Source of the DNA: Bacillus haynesii
GTDB lineage: Bacteria; Bacillota; Bacilli; Bacillales; Bacillaceae
Direction: 5' to 3'
DNA length: 64,000 bases
NCBI RefSeq assembly: GCF_001969855.1
Contig: NZ_MRBL01000005.1
Span: 186,001 to 250,000 of the forward strand
The position numbers and the translations under genes are program-made. Below the pieces are notes generated by a model. That model saw nothing but the letters and a program-made list of their open reading frames with translations. It searched no databases and was not told the origin of the DNA. Of the stretch, positions 12,482-19,981 are shown in pieces. Positions within the stretch are counted from its first letter, which is position 1; every line of letters begins with the position of its first letter.

Positions 12482-13258
12482 TCATTTTTGTTTTTCAAAC
12501 GTCAATCTCCATTTGCCCTTCTTCGTTTTGCCGTCAATGTTTTTCATCCTGAAGCGGCCAAACCCCCGGATCGAAACCATATCCCCTTCCGCCAGCGCAT
12601 ATGAAGGGTCTTCGATGACTTTCCAGTTCACTTTCACGAGGCCGTTTTTCACGAGAACCTGTGCTTTCTGCCGGGATTGCCTGCTCATTGCCGAGCAAAT
12701 CGCATCAAGCCTCAAAGATGAAACCGTATCATCCCTTATTTCGACATCCTGCTCCGGTACTTTAAGCTTTGAAATCGGAATTTTTTCAAGGGAAACTTTC
12801 ACTTTGCCGATTTGTGTCAGCTGCGTGAAAACAAAATCAGCGACTTCTTCCGAACAGATAAACTGCCATGTCCCGTCCGAAAAGATCAGGTCGCCGAACT
12901 TTTGGCGCTTCAATCCGATGCCCATCAATGAGCCGAGAAGCTCGCGATGCTCGATGGTGGCAAATTTTTGCGGATAGATGACTTCCCAGCCTTGAAGCTG
13001 AAAATCTTCGGCAGACGGCTCGGCATATTCGGGGAATAACACAGCCCTCTTTCGTTCGGCCTCAGGGAAGCCCCCGAAAAATTCAAGCCTGACGTCGTCC
13101 GACTGACCGATGACAGATTGCAGGATCACCTGTTCCCGCGGGTCCAAAAAATCGGTCAGCTTCATCCGGTACTGTTCCGCCACGATTCTTTTCCACTCAA
13201 GAGCCTGGTCGATAAACGGCTCTTCGTCTTTTCTGAAATGCTGGTAAATATCGCTCAT
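12482..13258 (-). CDS. ylmH: YlmH, S4-domain ribosome-associated quality control factor
   Basis: This 258-residue protein has an N-terminal region specific to the YlmH family (MSDIYQHFRKDEEPFID ... FLDPREQ) and a C-terminal S4 RNA-binding domain (about residues 183 to 245: LDAICSAMSRQSRQKAQ ... VKVNWKVIEDPSYALAEGDMVSIRGFGRFRM). In B. subtilis YlmH has been linked to ribosome-associated quality control as a functional counterpart of RqcP. The gene starts with ATG after GAAAGGAAAG and is separated from ylmG by 135 nt. Confidence 0.92.
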   Translation of the reverse strand: MSDIYQHFRKDEEPFIDQALEWKRIVAEQYRMKLTDFLDPREQVILQSVIGQSDDVRLEFFGGFPEAERKRAVLFPEYAEPSAEDFQLQGWEVIYPQKFATIEHRELLGSLMGIGLKRQKFGDLIFSDGTWQFICSEEVADFVFTQLTQIGKVKVSLEKIPISKLKVPEQDVEIRDDTVSSLRLDAICSAMSRQSRQKAQVLVKNGLVKVNWKVIEDPSYALAEGDMVSIRGFGRFRMKNIDGKTKKGKWRLTFEKQK

Positions 13259-13281
13259 TGTCTTTCCTTTCTATGTAAAGA

Positions 13282-13302
13282 GGCCTGGCCTACAGCCAAG
13301 CC
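13282..13302 (-). other. Small hairpin in the ylmG-ylmH gap
   Basis: On the minus strand GGCTTGGC (13295 to 13302) pairs with GCCAGGCC (13282 to 13289), with one G-U pair, followed by TCTTTA. It could be a weak terminator or mRNA processing element in the 135-nt gap (13259 to 13393) that otherwise shows no gene. Confidence 0.3.
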
Positions 13303-13393
13303 CGATACTCGGCCCGCAAAGATTGAAGGCACGCTCCTGAAAAACGGTGCCGCTGCCGCCGGCAAGTCCTTACGGGAAATCGGCATGATGTCT

Positions 13394-13669
13394 TTAAAAA
13401 GCGCCGAGCATTCTGAAAACCGCAAGAAGCCCTGCATCTGCGAATTTCAGGACAAAAATCGCCACGATTGGAGAAATATCAATCATCCCGAGCGGAGGAA
13501 TGATCCTTCTGAACGGTTCGAGATAAGGCTCACAAAGTGAAGCTAGCACCCGGCCGAATGAAGACTCCCTTGCATTAGGCACCCAAGACATAAAAATGTA
13601 AATAATGAGCGCAAACGAATAAACGGTTAGAAGAATACTTAAAACTCTATAAATATAAAATAGGATCAT
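13394..13669 (-). CDS. ylmG: YggT-family membrane protein YlmG
   Basis: This 91-residue protein has two hydrophobic segments flanking the family signature: [17 protein letters not shown], then [30 protein letters not shown]. YggT/YlmG proteins are conserved next to sepF in Gram-positive bacteria and cyanobacteria and are linked to division or membrane organisation, but the molecular function is not established. The ATG at 13669 lies 7 nt after the sepF stop. Confidence 0.9.
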   Translation of the reverse strand: MILFYIYRVLSILLTVYSFALIIYIFMSWVPNARESSFGRVLASLCEPYLEPFRRIIPPLGMIDISPIVAIFVLKFADAGLLAVFRMLGAF

Positions 13670-13676
13670 CTGCGAT

Positions 13677-14129
13677 TTACCACCTCTGATGTTCTTCTTC
13701 TATGAGCTCGGAAATCGTGCCGGATACATCGACGTTCTCAGGCGTGCATAAAAAGATGTCCGCTCCGATCCGCTGAATATCGCCGCCGAGAGCATATACA
13801 GTTCCACTCAAGAAATCAACGATTCTTTTCGCCTGATCGTGCTGAATGCGCTGCAGGTTCACGACGACGGCGCGGCGGTTTTTGATATGGTCTGCGATTT
13901 CCTGGGCTTCCGCGTACACCCGAGGCTCACTTAATACTACTTTAGAAGATTTCTGAACGCTTTGCAAACTTACGACATTCTGCTTCCCAGCCGCTTTAGA
14001 CTGGTAGGCGGTTCTGTCTTTTGATTCATGCTCTTCAGGGATTTCTTCCCTGTCTGTTTCAATATACTCGTATTCATATTCCTCATCATCCAAGGAAAAA
14101 AAGTTTTTAAATTTGTTTTTCAAACTCAT
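13677..14129 (-). CDS. sepF: Cell division protein SepF
   Basis: This 150-residue protein bundles FtsZ filaments and anchors them to membrane through its N-terminal amphipathic helix ([12 protein letters not shown]). A Glu-rich acidic linker follows (about residues 15 to 60), then the C-terminal DUF552 fold that forms rings and binds the FtsZ tail ([20 protein letters not shown] ... [18 protein letters not shown]). The ATG overlaps the ylmE stop as ATGA and has GGAGGTGG upstream. Confidence 0.97.
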   Translation of the reverse strand: MSLKNKFKNFFSLDDEEYEYEYIETDREEIPEEHESKDRTAYQSKAAGKQNVVSLQSVQKSSKVVLSEPRVYAEAQEIADHIKNRRAVVVNLQRIQHDQAKRIVDFLSGTVYALGGDIQRIGADIFLCTPENVDVSGTISELIEEEHQRW

Positions 14130-14821
14130 GATTGTCCACCTCCAGTTTCATTTCCGACTAAGGAAGATCCGATTCTGACGAATGTCGCGCCTTCCTCGAC
14201 TGCGATCGTATAGTCGTTAGACATCCCCATCGAAAGCTCGCTGCACGGGGCGTTCCATTGATCAAGCCCGCGAACCTCGTCGCGCAGCTCTCTCAGCAAG
14301 CGAAAACAGTTTCTGATTGCCGTCTCATCATCCGTAAAAGGAGCCATCGTCATTAATCCCGCAATCCGGATGTTTTCATATGCAGACAGTTTTTTTACAA
14401 AAGGAAGCACTTCTTCTTTTGCCATGCCGTGTTTTGAAGATTCAAGGGATATGTTGACCTGAACAAAACAGTCAATCGGTTTTTTTGCCCTCTTCTGAAT
14501 CTCATCGGCCAGTGAAAGCCTGTCTAAAGAATGGATATATGAGACATGATCAATGATTGCTTTTACCTTTCTCGTCTGCAGGGTTCCGATAAAATGCCAT
14601 ACCGGATCGCTGTCTTTCAAAGCGTCGAGCTTGTGAAGCAGCCCGGTATCACGGTTTTCTCCCAAATGCCTGATTCCTGCATCAAGCGCTGCCTGCGCCC
14701 GTTCCGGGGAAACATATTTCGTGACAGCGATGACGGATATTTCGTCGGGCCTTCTTCCCGCTTTGATACACGCTTCGTTGATCCTGTCATTTATATGTCG
14801 TAAATTGCTTTTTACATCCAC
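14126..14821 (-). CDS. ylmE: YggS-family pyridoxal phosphate homeostasis protein
   Basis: This 231-residue single-domain TIM barrel binds pyridoxal phosphate. The PLP lysine is in [14 protein letters not shown] near residue 35, and [18 protein letters not shown] and [10 protein letters not shown] are family signatures. Members (PLPBP, YggS) control the PLP pool rather than catalyse a known reaction. The start is a GTG at 14821 with AAAGGAGG located inside the end of pgeF, 12 bases upstream. It belongs to the ylm division cluster. Confidence 0.93.
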   Translation of the reverse strand: MDVKSNLRHINDRINEACIKAGRRPDEISVIAVTKYVSPERAQAALDAGIRHLGENRDTGLLHKLDALKDSDPVWHFIGTLQTRKVKAIIDHVSYIHSLDRLSLADEIQKRAKKPIDCFVQVNISLESSKHGMAKEEVLPFVKKLSAYENIRIAGLMTMAPFTDDETAIRNCFRLLRELRDEVRGLDQWNAPCSELSMGMSNDYTIAVEEGATFVRIGSSLVGNETGGGQS

Positions 14822-14828
14822 CTGTACG

Positions 14829-15668
14829 CTATACCTCCTTTAATCCGATGAAGGACATCATCCGTCCGGTTTTTCCCCGGTCTCTCCGATGGGAGAAAAA
14901 CAGTGAACGCTCGCAGCTCGTACAAAGGGAACTCACCTTGATCTGGCCGTTTGGAATTCCGGCATGTACAAGCAGCTGCCTGTTCACTTCTTTTAATTCG
15001 AGACGGTACTCCCCTTCTTTTATCGTCAAAAAGGCTTTGTCTTCTTGTTGAAGAGGAAGATTTCTGATTTTGTCTATTACATGATCGTCGACAGTGTAGC
15101 AGCACGCGCCGATCGCAGGCCCGATCACGGCGTGGATGTCTGCGGGATTTGATCCTTCCCGGCTGACCCACGTGTCAACCATGCTGGCGGCGATCCCGAG
15201 TGCAGTGCCTTTCCAGCCCGCGTGAGCGATTCCGGCCAGCGAGCGGACCGGATCGTAAAAATAAACGGGAACGCAGTCGGCAAAGCAAAGCGCCAAAAAC
15301 AGATTTGGCCTGTCTGTATAAAGTCCGTCCGTAGCCTTCAGCGCCGTATCGTATCCGAAAGCGCCGCTGGCGCGAACGCCATCCGTCACTTTTTGAATCC
15401 GGTCTTCATGCGTCTGATCGGCAAATACCCAGTCGTGCAGATCCGTTTTTAGGATGTCGGCAACCTTTTTTCTGTTATTGATGACATGCTGTTCATGATC
15501 CTGAACGTGCAGCCCTGTATTCAATGAGTGAAAAGGCGGTTCGCTTTCTCCGCCGTTTTTTGTCGTAAATCCGGCTGTGACGGCTCCGCCGGTTTCCGCC
15601 GTCTGATTCCATTCCTCAATCAAAAGCATTGACGGAGCATCAAGACGAAAGGGGTTATATGTATTCAT
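14829..15668 (-). CDS. pgeF: Laccase-domain peptidoglycan editing factor
   Basis: This 279-residue protein belongs to the YfiH/RL5 multicopper-like family; B. subtilis YlmD and E. coli YfiH are the relatives. The metal-site residues are visible in [35 protein letters not shown] and [16 protein letters not shown]. coli YfiH prevents incorporation of wrong amino acids into peptidoglycan, which suits its place next to division genes. The ATG at 15668 (MNTYNPF) has GAAAGG in front; an upstream in-frame start was not used. Confidence 0.92.
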   Translation of the reverse strand: MNTYNPFRLDAPSMLLIEEWNQTAETGGAVTAGFTTKNGGESEPPFHSLNTGLHVQDHEQHVINNRKKVADILKTDLHDWVFADQTHEDRIQKVTDGVRASGAFGYDTALKATDGLYTDRPNLFLALCFADCVPVYFYDPVRSLAGIAHAGWKGTALGIAASMVDTWVSREGSNPADIHAVIGPAIGACCYTVDDHVIDKIRNLPLQQEDKAFLTIKEGEYRLELKEVNRQLLVHAGIPNGQIKVSSLCTSCERSLFFSHRRDRGKTGRMMSFIGLKEV

Positions 15669-15738
15669 GGTGATCAGCCTTTCGACAAACATCGTAGTCT
15701 TTCATCATATCGCTCCTATTTTAACACATCTTAATGCA

Positions 15739-15771
15739 TTCGTTTAGTTTCGTTTCAAAAAACTAAACGAA
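15739..15771. repeat. Inverted repeat upstream of pgeF
   Basis: TTCGTTTAGTTT (15739 to 15750) and AAACTAAACGAA (15760 to 15771) form a perfect 12-bp inverted repeat around a 9-nt centre, with partial matching beyond (ATGCA / TGTAT). No U tract follows on either strand. It lies in the 200-nt gap between ylmC and pgeF, near a possible -10 element (TAAAAT on the minus strand), so it may be an operator or a leader RNA hairpin. Confidence 0.5.
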
Positions 15772-15881
15772 ATGTATTGTTTGCAACATTTATTCCCGTT
15801 TTTACAGACGGTCTCACCGTTCACAACGATTTCAGGCGGATAAGGGCCCGCCGATTGATCAGCATCATCTCATATGCTTGA

Positions 15882-16115
15882 TCAGCTTAAACGCACAAGA
15901 ATTACATCTTCTCCAATTTTAACAATATTTCGCCACGGAATGACGATTTCCTCTTCTTTTCCGAAAAATCCGAAAACTTTCCCCGTCCCTCCGATGACGA
16001 TCGCCTGTATTTTGCCTGTCGTTACATTAATATCGATATCGCCGATGCTGCCGAGCTTTTTTCCGTTTGATACGTTGACGACATCCTTTATTTGAAAATC
16101 AGAAATATTCATCAT
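15882..16115 (-). CDS. ylmC: PRC-barrel protein YlmC (YmxH family)
   Basis: This 77-residue protein is a single PRC-barrel (DFQIKDVVNVSNGKKLGSIGDID ... GFFGKEEEIVIPWRNIVKIGEDVILVRL). The family is widespread in sporulating Firmicutes; the function is unknown. GGAGG stands before both a GTG at 16121 and the ATG at 16115; I used the ATG because it better matches B. subtilis YlmC. Spacing (5 versus 11 bases) does not decide it. Confidence 0.85.
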   Translation of the reverse strand: MMNISDFQIKDVVNVSNGKKLGSIGDIDINVTTGKIQAIVIGGTGKVFGFFGKEEEIVIPWRNIVKIGEDVILVRLS

Positions 16116-16161
16116 GTCCACCGCACCCTCCTCTGATCAAATGTCCTTTTAAGATTATATG

Positions 16162-16190
16162 AAAGGCAGTCCTTTATTTAGACTGCCTTT
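16162..16190. terminator. Terminator after the rlmA-like gene
   Basis: AAAGGCAGTC (16162 to 16171) and GACTGCCTTT (16181 to 16190) form a perfect 10-bp stem nine bases downstream of the rlmA-like stop. The U tract on the minus strand is short (CTTTCATAT), so termination is likely but not certain. Confidence 0.75.
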
Positions 16191-16198
16191 TCAGTGGT

Positions 16199-17086
16199 TT
16201 ATTTCGTTTTTTTCCTGCCGGCTAAAATGTCGAGATGGACGGTCATAACAGCGGATTCCTTCTTTAAAAAGGCATTGATCCGCTCCTTTTCCGCGCGCCA
16301 TGATAAAGGCGTCATCTTGATAAGCGACGGGAGGAGGTTTTGGTCTAAACGTTTGCTGTAGGCGATCTCCGTTCTGTCGATCAGATCAAAATGAGACGAG
16401 AACCGCTCAGCCGTATCCTCACTCGTATAGGCTTGTTTGTCCAAGCCGTCGTACAAAAATCCCCTCAGTTCTTTCAGATGGCCGCTTTTCGGAATCACTT
16501 TCAAAACGATGCCGTCATCCGATAACAGCCGCTCGAATTCCGCGTCATTAGAAGGCGACAATATATTGAGGATCGCGTTGAATGAACGATTCCGAAACGG
16601 TGCGGCAGCCAGATCAGCGACACACCAGATCGCCTCTCTTTTTTGTTTAGTCGCCGACACAATCCCGGCTTTCGCCAAATCCAGCCCGACTCCAAGGACA
16701 GGCGTTCCGGAACGCGCTTGAAGCATTTCAGCGATCCGCGCCAAATGCGAACCTTCCCCACAGCCGGCATCGAGGATGCTGGCAAAGTTGCAAAACGGGA
16801 AGCCGGCTTGTTCGAGACGGTCTGTCAACGCGCCGCTAAGCGGTTCAAAAAAGCCGGCGGCTGCGACCATTCTTCTGGCTTCAAATAAATCTTTATCATA
16901 TTTAACAGAAGGAGAATGCGTCGTGACATTGACATATCCTCCTCTTGCGATATCAAACGTATGTCCGCTTGCACAGATCAGGCTTTTTAAATCAGTGACC
17001 GCCATGTTCGCTGTGCATATCGGGCACTGAAACATCGCTTCATGTCTCTTCATGAGCGATGCTCTTTTTAACTTTTTATTCATCAT
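16199..17086 (-). CDS. RlmA/TlrB-family 23S rRNA (guanine-N1)-methyltransferase
   Basis: This 295-residue protein starts with a zinc-binding module, CPIC near residue 21 and CASGH about 15 residues later, followed by FDIARGGYVNV, the hallmark of RlmA proteins that methylate N1 of G745 or G748 in 23S rRNA. The SAM-binding site is ILDAGCGEGSHLARIAE near residue 104. RlmA-II/TlrB enzymes act at G748 in the exit tunnel and contribute to resistance to tylosin-type macrolides; which base this one modifies is not deducible. In B. subtilis this position between ylmA and ylmC is held by ylmB, which is unrelated. Two adjacent ATG codons follow GAGGTG. It is preceded by a leader with a short Arg-Tyr-Arg peptide. 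Confidence 0.88.
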   Translation of the reverse strand: MMNKKLKRASLMKRHEAMFQCPICTANMAVTDLKSLICASGHTFDIARGGYVNVTTHSPSVKYDKDLFEARRMVAAAGFFEPLSGALTDRLEQAGFPFCNFASILDAGCGEGSHLARIAEMLQARSGTPVLGVGLDLAKAGIVSATKQKREAIWCVADLAAAPFRNRSFNAILNILSPSNDAEFERLLSDDGIVLKVIPKSGHLKELRGFLYDGLDKQAYTSEDTAERFSSHFDLIDRTEIAYSKRLDQNLLPSLIKMTPLSWRAEKERINAFLKKESAVMTVHLDILAGRKKTK

Positions 17087-17093
17087 TGTTACA

Positions 17094-17225
17094 CCTCATT
17101 CATTCGCATTTAGATCAATGAAAAAGGCATAGACAAATAAACCCGCTCCTTCGGCATTTTTCAAAGCCGTAGGTGTGGATGGTTTAAGCGTTTGTCTATA
17201 CCTTTCATTATCTGTAGCGAATGAA
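17094..17225 (-). promoter_or_regulatory. Leader hairpin of the rlmA-like gene (putative translational attenuator)
   Basis: On the minus strand leader codons TTCATTCGC (17217 to 17225) are perfectly complementary to GCGAATGAA (17099 to 17107), immediately before the GAGG of the rlmA-like ribosome binding site (17094 to 17097). The pairing continues inward: AGAT with ATCT, AATGAAAGG with CCTTTTTCATT, and ATAGACAAA with TTTGTCTAT. In the loop, ACACCT (17171 to 17176) is complementary to AGGTGT of the binding site (17091 to 17096). A ribosome stalled on the leader peptide would occupy the 5' arm and expose the binding site. Confidence 0.75.
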
Positions 17226-17240
17226 TTGGATGATCATCAT
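17208..17240 (-). CDS. Leader peptide with Arg-Tyr-Arg end, upstream of the rlmA-like gene
   Basis: The ten-codon ORF reads MMIIQFIRYR and stop. AAGGAG (17247 to 17252) lies six bases before the first ATG. The last three codons make an Arg-X-Arg (+X+) motif, which is established as a sequence at which macrolide-bound ribosomes stall, as in ErmDL. The ORF lies 121 bases ahead of the rlmA-like start, and its codons 6 to 8 form the 5' arm of the leader hairpin. It has not been shown to be translated; the case rests on ribosome binding site, motif and structure together. Confidence 0.7.
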   Translation of the reverse strand: MMIIQFIRYR

Positions 17241-17305
17241 GATGAACTCCTTTTTAACATGACGTTCTCTTATATCTTACCAGCTTCTTTAAGATGAGGA
17301 AAGCT

Positions 17306-17332
17306 GAAAAAGAGCCTCCATGGAAGGAGGCT
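17306..17332 (-). terminator. ylmA terminator
   Basis: On the minus strand AGCCTCC (17326 to 17332) pairs with GGAGGCT (17313 to 17319) and is followed by CTTTTTC. It separates ylmA from the leader of the rlmA-like gene, which implies that the latter has its own promoter between about 17255 and 17305; TATAAG is a possible -10 but no good -35 was found. Confidence 0.85.
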
Positions 17333-17351
17333 GCCAAAGACATCAGCTGTT

Positions 17352-18149
17352 TTAAACGTTGAGGTTCGCAGGCTTTTTCTTGGACAAATACGGTCTGCCG
17401 TCCGTCCATACAGCCTGGACTGGCATATCGAAAAATTCGGAGAGAACCTCGCCGGACATCATCTCTCTTGTCTTTCCCAATGCAAACACTTCCCCTTTTT
17501 TCAACAGCAGCGTTTGGCTGAAAGCGGGGAGAATTTCTTCTGCATGGTGTGTAACGTAAAGCATGGATGGTGCACTGTCTTTTTTGGCAATTTGTTCAAC
17601 CGTCTCCAGCACCTGCTCCCTCGCAATGAAATCAAGACCGGTGACAGGCTCGTCGAGAATCAGCAGCTCAGGATCGGCCATCAAGGCCCTTGAGATCAGC
17701 ACCTTTTGCTTTTCCCCTTGGGAGAGCGTTTCATATCTCCTGTCCGCATAATGGATGGAGCCGAATTCCTCCAAGAGGGCGATCGCTTTCTCCCTGACAG
17801 ACTGTGAAGGCGATTCATAAAGGCCGATCGAAGCGAAAGCGCCGCTTAAGACAATTTCAAATGCACTGTCTTCAGGATAAAGCTTCTGCTGCAAGGCCGC
17901 TGATACAAGGCCGATTTTTCGCCGAAGCATTTCGCCCAGTTCCGTTTTTCCAAATTCACGGCCTAACACGGTGACTTTTCCTGTTGTCGGAAAATAATAA
18001 GCGCACAGCATGTTCAAGAGAGCGGTTTTGCCGGCTCCGTTCAATCCGTATAACGCCCAGTGCTCACCCTTTTTCACCGTCCAATCAATATCCTTTAATA
18101 TCCACTCTCCGTTTCGTTTTAGTGAAGCACGCTCAAGCTGCAGAACCAT
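17352..18149 (-). CDS. ylmA: ABC transporter ATP-binding protein YlmA
   Basis: This 265-residue nucleotide-binding subunit has Walker A in GLNGAGKTALLNML (about residue 36), the signature LSQGEKQKV, Walker B in PELLILDEPVTGLDF and the switch His in LYVTHHAEE. The best match in style is the single-domain ATPase group of ModF/YlmA type. No permease gene is adjacent, so the partner and substrate are unknown. The ATG has AAGGAGG seven bases upstream. It lies downstream of sigG with its own promoter. Confidence 0.88.
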   Translation of the reverse strand: MVLQLERASLKRNGEWILKDIDWTVKKGEHWALYGLNGAGKTALLNMLCAYYFPTTGKVTVLGREFGKTELGEMLRRKIGLVSAALQQKLYPEDSAFEIVLSGAFASIGLYESPSQSVREKAIALLEEFGSIHYADRRYETLSQGEKQKVLISRALMADPELLILDEPVTGLDFIAREQVLETVEQIAKKDSAPSMLYVTHHAEEILPAFSQTLLLKKGEVFALGKTREMMSGEVLSEFFDMPVQAVWTDGRPYLSKKKPANLNV

Positions 18150-18204
18150 CTGAAATCCTCCTTTTTTATGTAAATATTCTGATAAATTAAAATATAATTC
18201 TTTT

Positions 18205-18234
18205 ATTATAGCTTATTTATTTAACAAAGTGAAT
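18205..18234 (-). promoter_or_regulatory. Probable SigA promoter of ylmA
   Basis: On the minus strand TTCACT (18229 to 18234) and a perfect TATAAT (18205 to 18210) are separated by 18 bp, in an A/T-rich gap after the sigG terminator. Confidence 0.6.
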
Positions 18235-18262
18235 GATGCATTTTCCATTTTTAGCATGTGAA

Positions 18263-18285
18263 AAGCCGCAGATTGACTGCGGCTT
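18263..18285 (-). terminator. sigG terminator
   Basis: On the minus strand AAGCCGCAG (18277 to 18285) pairs with CTGCGGCTT (18263 to 18271) and continues into TTTTCACATG. The 5' arm includes part of the sigG stop codon at 18284 to 18286. Confidence 0.85.
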
Positions 18286-19063
18286 AGTGAATGTTCTTAT
18301 TCATTTGTTTAATGGCAGCTTTTTCCAGCCTTGAGACCTGGGCTTGGGAGATTCCGATCTCATCAGCGACTTCCATTTGCGTCTTACCTTGGAAGAAGCG
18401 TTTTCTGAGGATCATTTTTTCCCGTTCATTCAGCCGTCTCATGCCTTCTTTTAAGGCGAGCTCTTCGATCCATTGCGAATCCTTGTTGCGCTCATCGCTG
18501 ATTTGATCCATGACATAAATCGGATCTCCTCCGTCATTGTAAATCGGCTCAAACAAAGATACAGGATCTTGAATGGCGTCAAGCGCAAAAACGATTTCTT
18601 CATGGGACACTTCAAGCTCTTTAGCAATCTCCTGAGCCGTCGGCTCCCTGCTTGTCTCACTGATCAGCCTTTCTCTCACTTGCAGCGCCTTGTACGCGAT
18701 ATCCCTGAGTGACCGTGAGACGCGGATCGGGTTGTTATCGCGCAAATATCTGCGGATTTCTCCGATGATCATTGGTACAGCATATGTTGAAAACTTAACA
18801 TTGTGGCTCAGATCAAAATTATCAATTGATTTCATTAGTCCGATGCAGCCGACTTGGAATAAGTCATCAACATATTCTCCTCTGTTGTTAAACCTTTGAA
18901 TGACGCTTAAGACAAGGCGCAAATTGCCGTTAACAAGCTTTTCTCTTGCTGTTGTGTCTCCTTCATCCTGCATTTGCTTGAACAACTTTCTCATCTCTTC
19001 GTTCTTCAGTACGGGCAGTTTTGATGTATCAACCCCGCAGATTTCAACTTTATTCCTTGACAC
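18284..19063 (-). CDS. sigG: Late forespore sigma factor SigG
   Basis: This 259-residue RNA polymerase sigma factor directs late forespore transcription. Region 2 (NLRLVLSVIQRFNNRGEYVD, DLFQVGCIGLMKSIDNFD, FSTYAVPMIIGEIRRYLRD) and region 4 (REKMILRKRFFQGKTQMEVADEIGISQAQVSRLEK) are complete. The start is a GTG with GGAGGG six bases ahead. It lies downstream of sigE with a SigF/SigG-type promoter in between, so it is transcribed from its own forespore promoter and by read-through from the spoIIG promoter, as known in B. subtilis. Confidence 0.98.
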   Translation of the reverse strand: MSRNKVEICGVDTSKLPVLKNEEMRKLFKQMQDEGDTTAREKLVNGNLRLVLSVIQRFNNRGEYVDDLFQVGCIGLMKSIDNFDLSHNVKFSTYAVPMIIGEIRRYLRDNNPIRVSRSLRDIAYKALQVRERLISETSREPTAQEIAKELEVSHEEIVFALDAIQDPVSLFEPIYNDGGDPIYVMDQISDERNKDSQWIEELALKEGMRRLNEREKMILRKRFFQGKTQMEVADEIGISQAQVSRLEKAAIKQMNKNIH

Positions 19064-19100
19064 TTTTTTCCCTCCCTACAGGAGCTGCTGTACAAAGTTC

Positions 19101-19129
19101 AGTATCTCCTCGGGTGGGAAAAATATGCA
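19101..19129 (-). promoter_or_regulatory. SigF/SigG-type promoter of sigG
   Basis: On the minus strand TGCATA (19124 to 19129) and GGAGATACT (19101 to 19109) with a 14-base spacer match the forespore promoter of B. subtilis spoIIIG, in which SigF starts sigG expression and SigG amplifies it. Confidence 0.75.
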
Positions 19130-19202
19130 TCACCAATTTCCAAAAATAAGAAGATCGAGTCGAAAACCCTTGACTGTCAACGCTTCAAATTTCATAAAAA
19201 AA

Positions 19203-19922
19203 TTAAACCATTTTGTTGAATTCTTTTCGCAGCCTTTTAATAATTCTTTTTTCAAGCCGGGAAATATATGACTGGGAGATGCCGAGCATATCGGCAACGT
19301 CTTTTTGCGTTTTTTCTTCTCCTCCGACAAGCCCGAAGCGGAGCTCCATGATCTGTTTTTCTCTGTCATTCAGCTGTTCAAGCGCTTTTTTCAGCAGCTT
19401 CTTATCAACGTTTGCTTCGATATCTTTTGTAATGATGTCGTTTTCTGTTCCGAGCACATCTGAAAGAAGCAGTTCATTTCCGTCCCAATCGATGTTCAGC
19501 GGTTCGTCGAATGATACCTCTGAGCGAATTTTATTGTTTCTTCTTAAATACATCAAAATTTCATTTTCAATGCATCTGGAAGCATATGTAGCCAGTTTGA
19601 TTTTTTTCTCGGGATTAAAGGTATTCACCGCTTTGATGAGGCCGATCGTGCCGATGGAGATTAAATCCTCGATATTGATGCCGGTATTTTCAAATTTTCT
19701 TGCGATGTAGACAACCAGCCTGAGATTTCGTTCAATCAAAATCGCTCGTGCCGCCTGATCACCGTCAGGCAGCTTATGGAGAAGCACCTGCTCTTCATCT
19801 TTTGACAATGGCGGGGGCAGCGCCTCACTTCCGCCGATATAATAAATTTCGTCGCTTTTCAGCCCCAGTTTTATTAAAAGTTTGTACCATAGATAGGTTA
19901 ACCTTAATTTTAGTTTTTTCAT
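19203..19922 (-). CDS. sigE: Early mother cell sigma factor SigE (pro-protein)
   Basis: This 239-residue pro-sigma factor runs early mother cell transcription. The N-terminal pro-sequence of about 27 to 29 residues ([20 protein letters not shown], ending around DEIYY) keeps it inactive and on the membrane until SpoIIGA cleaves it. Region 2 ([21 protein letters not shown]) and region 4 ([35 protein letters not shown]) are complete. It starts with ATG after GGGGGAGG, 59 nt after spoIIGA, and shares the spoIIG promoter. Confidence 0.98.
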   Translation of the reverse strand: MKKLKLRLTYLWYKLLIKLGLKSDEIYYIGGSEALPPPLSKDEEQVLLHKLPDGDQAARAILIERNLRLVVYIARKFENTGINIEDLISIGTIGLIKAVNTFNPEKKIKLATYASRCIENEILMYLRRNNKIRSEVSFDEPLNIDWDGNELLLSDVLGTENDIITKDIEANVDKKLLKKALEQLNDREKQIMELRFGLVGGEEKTQKDVADMLGISQSYISRLEKRIIKRLRKEFNKMV

Positions 19923-19981
19923 CTTCCTCCCCCTTCTAAATAAACGTCTTCAGGAGTATGATAATGTAACAGCCTTCAAGT

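Noticed and set aside
15858-15900. Repeated TTGATCAGC near the ylmC end as a terminator
   Set aside because: The two copies are in direct orientation with only the short TGATCA palindrome in each, and no U tract follows.
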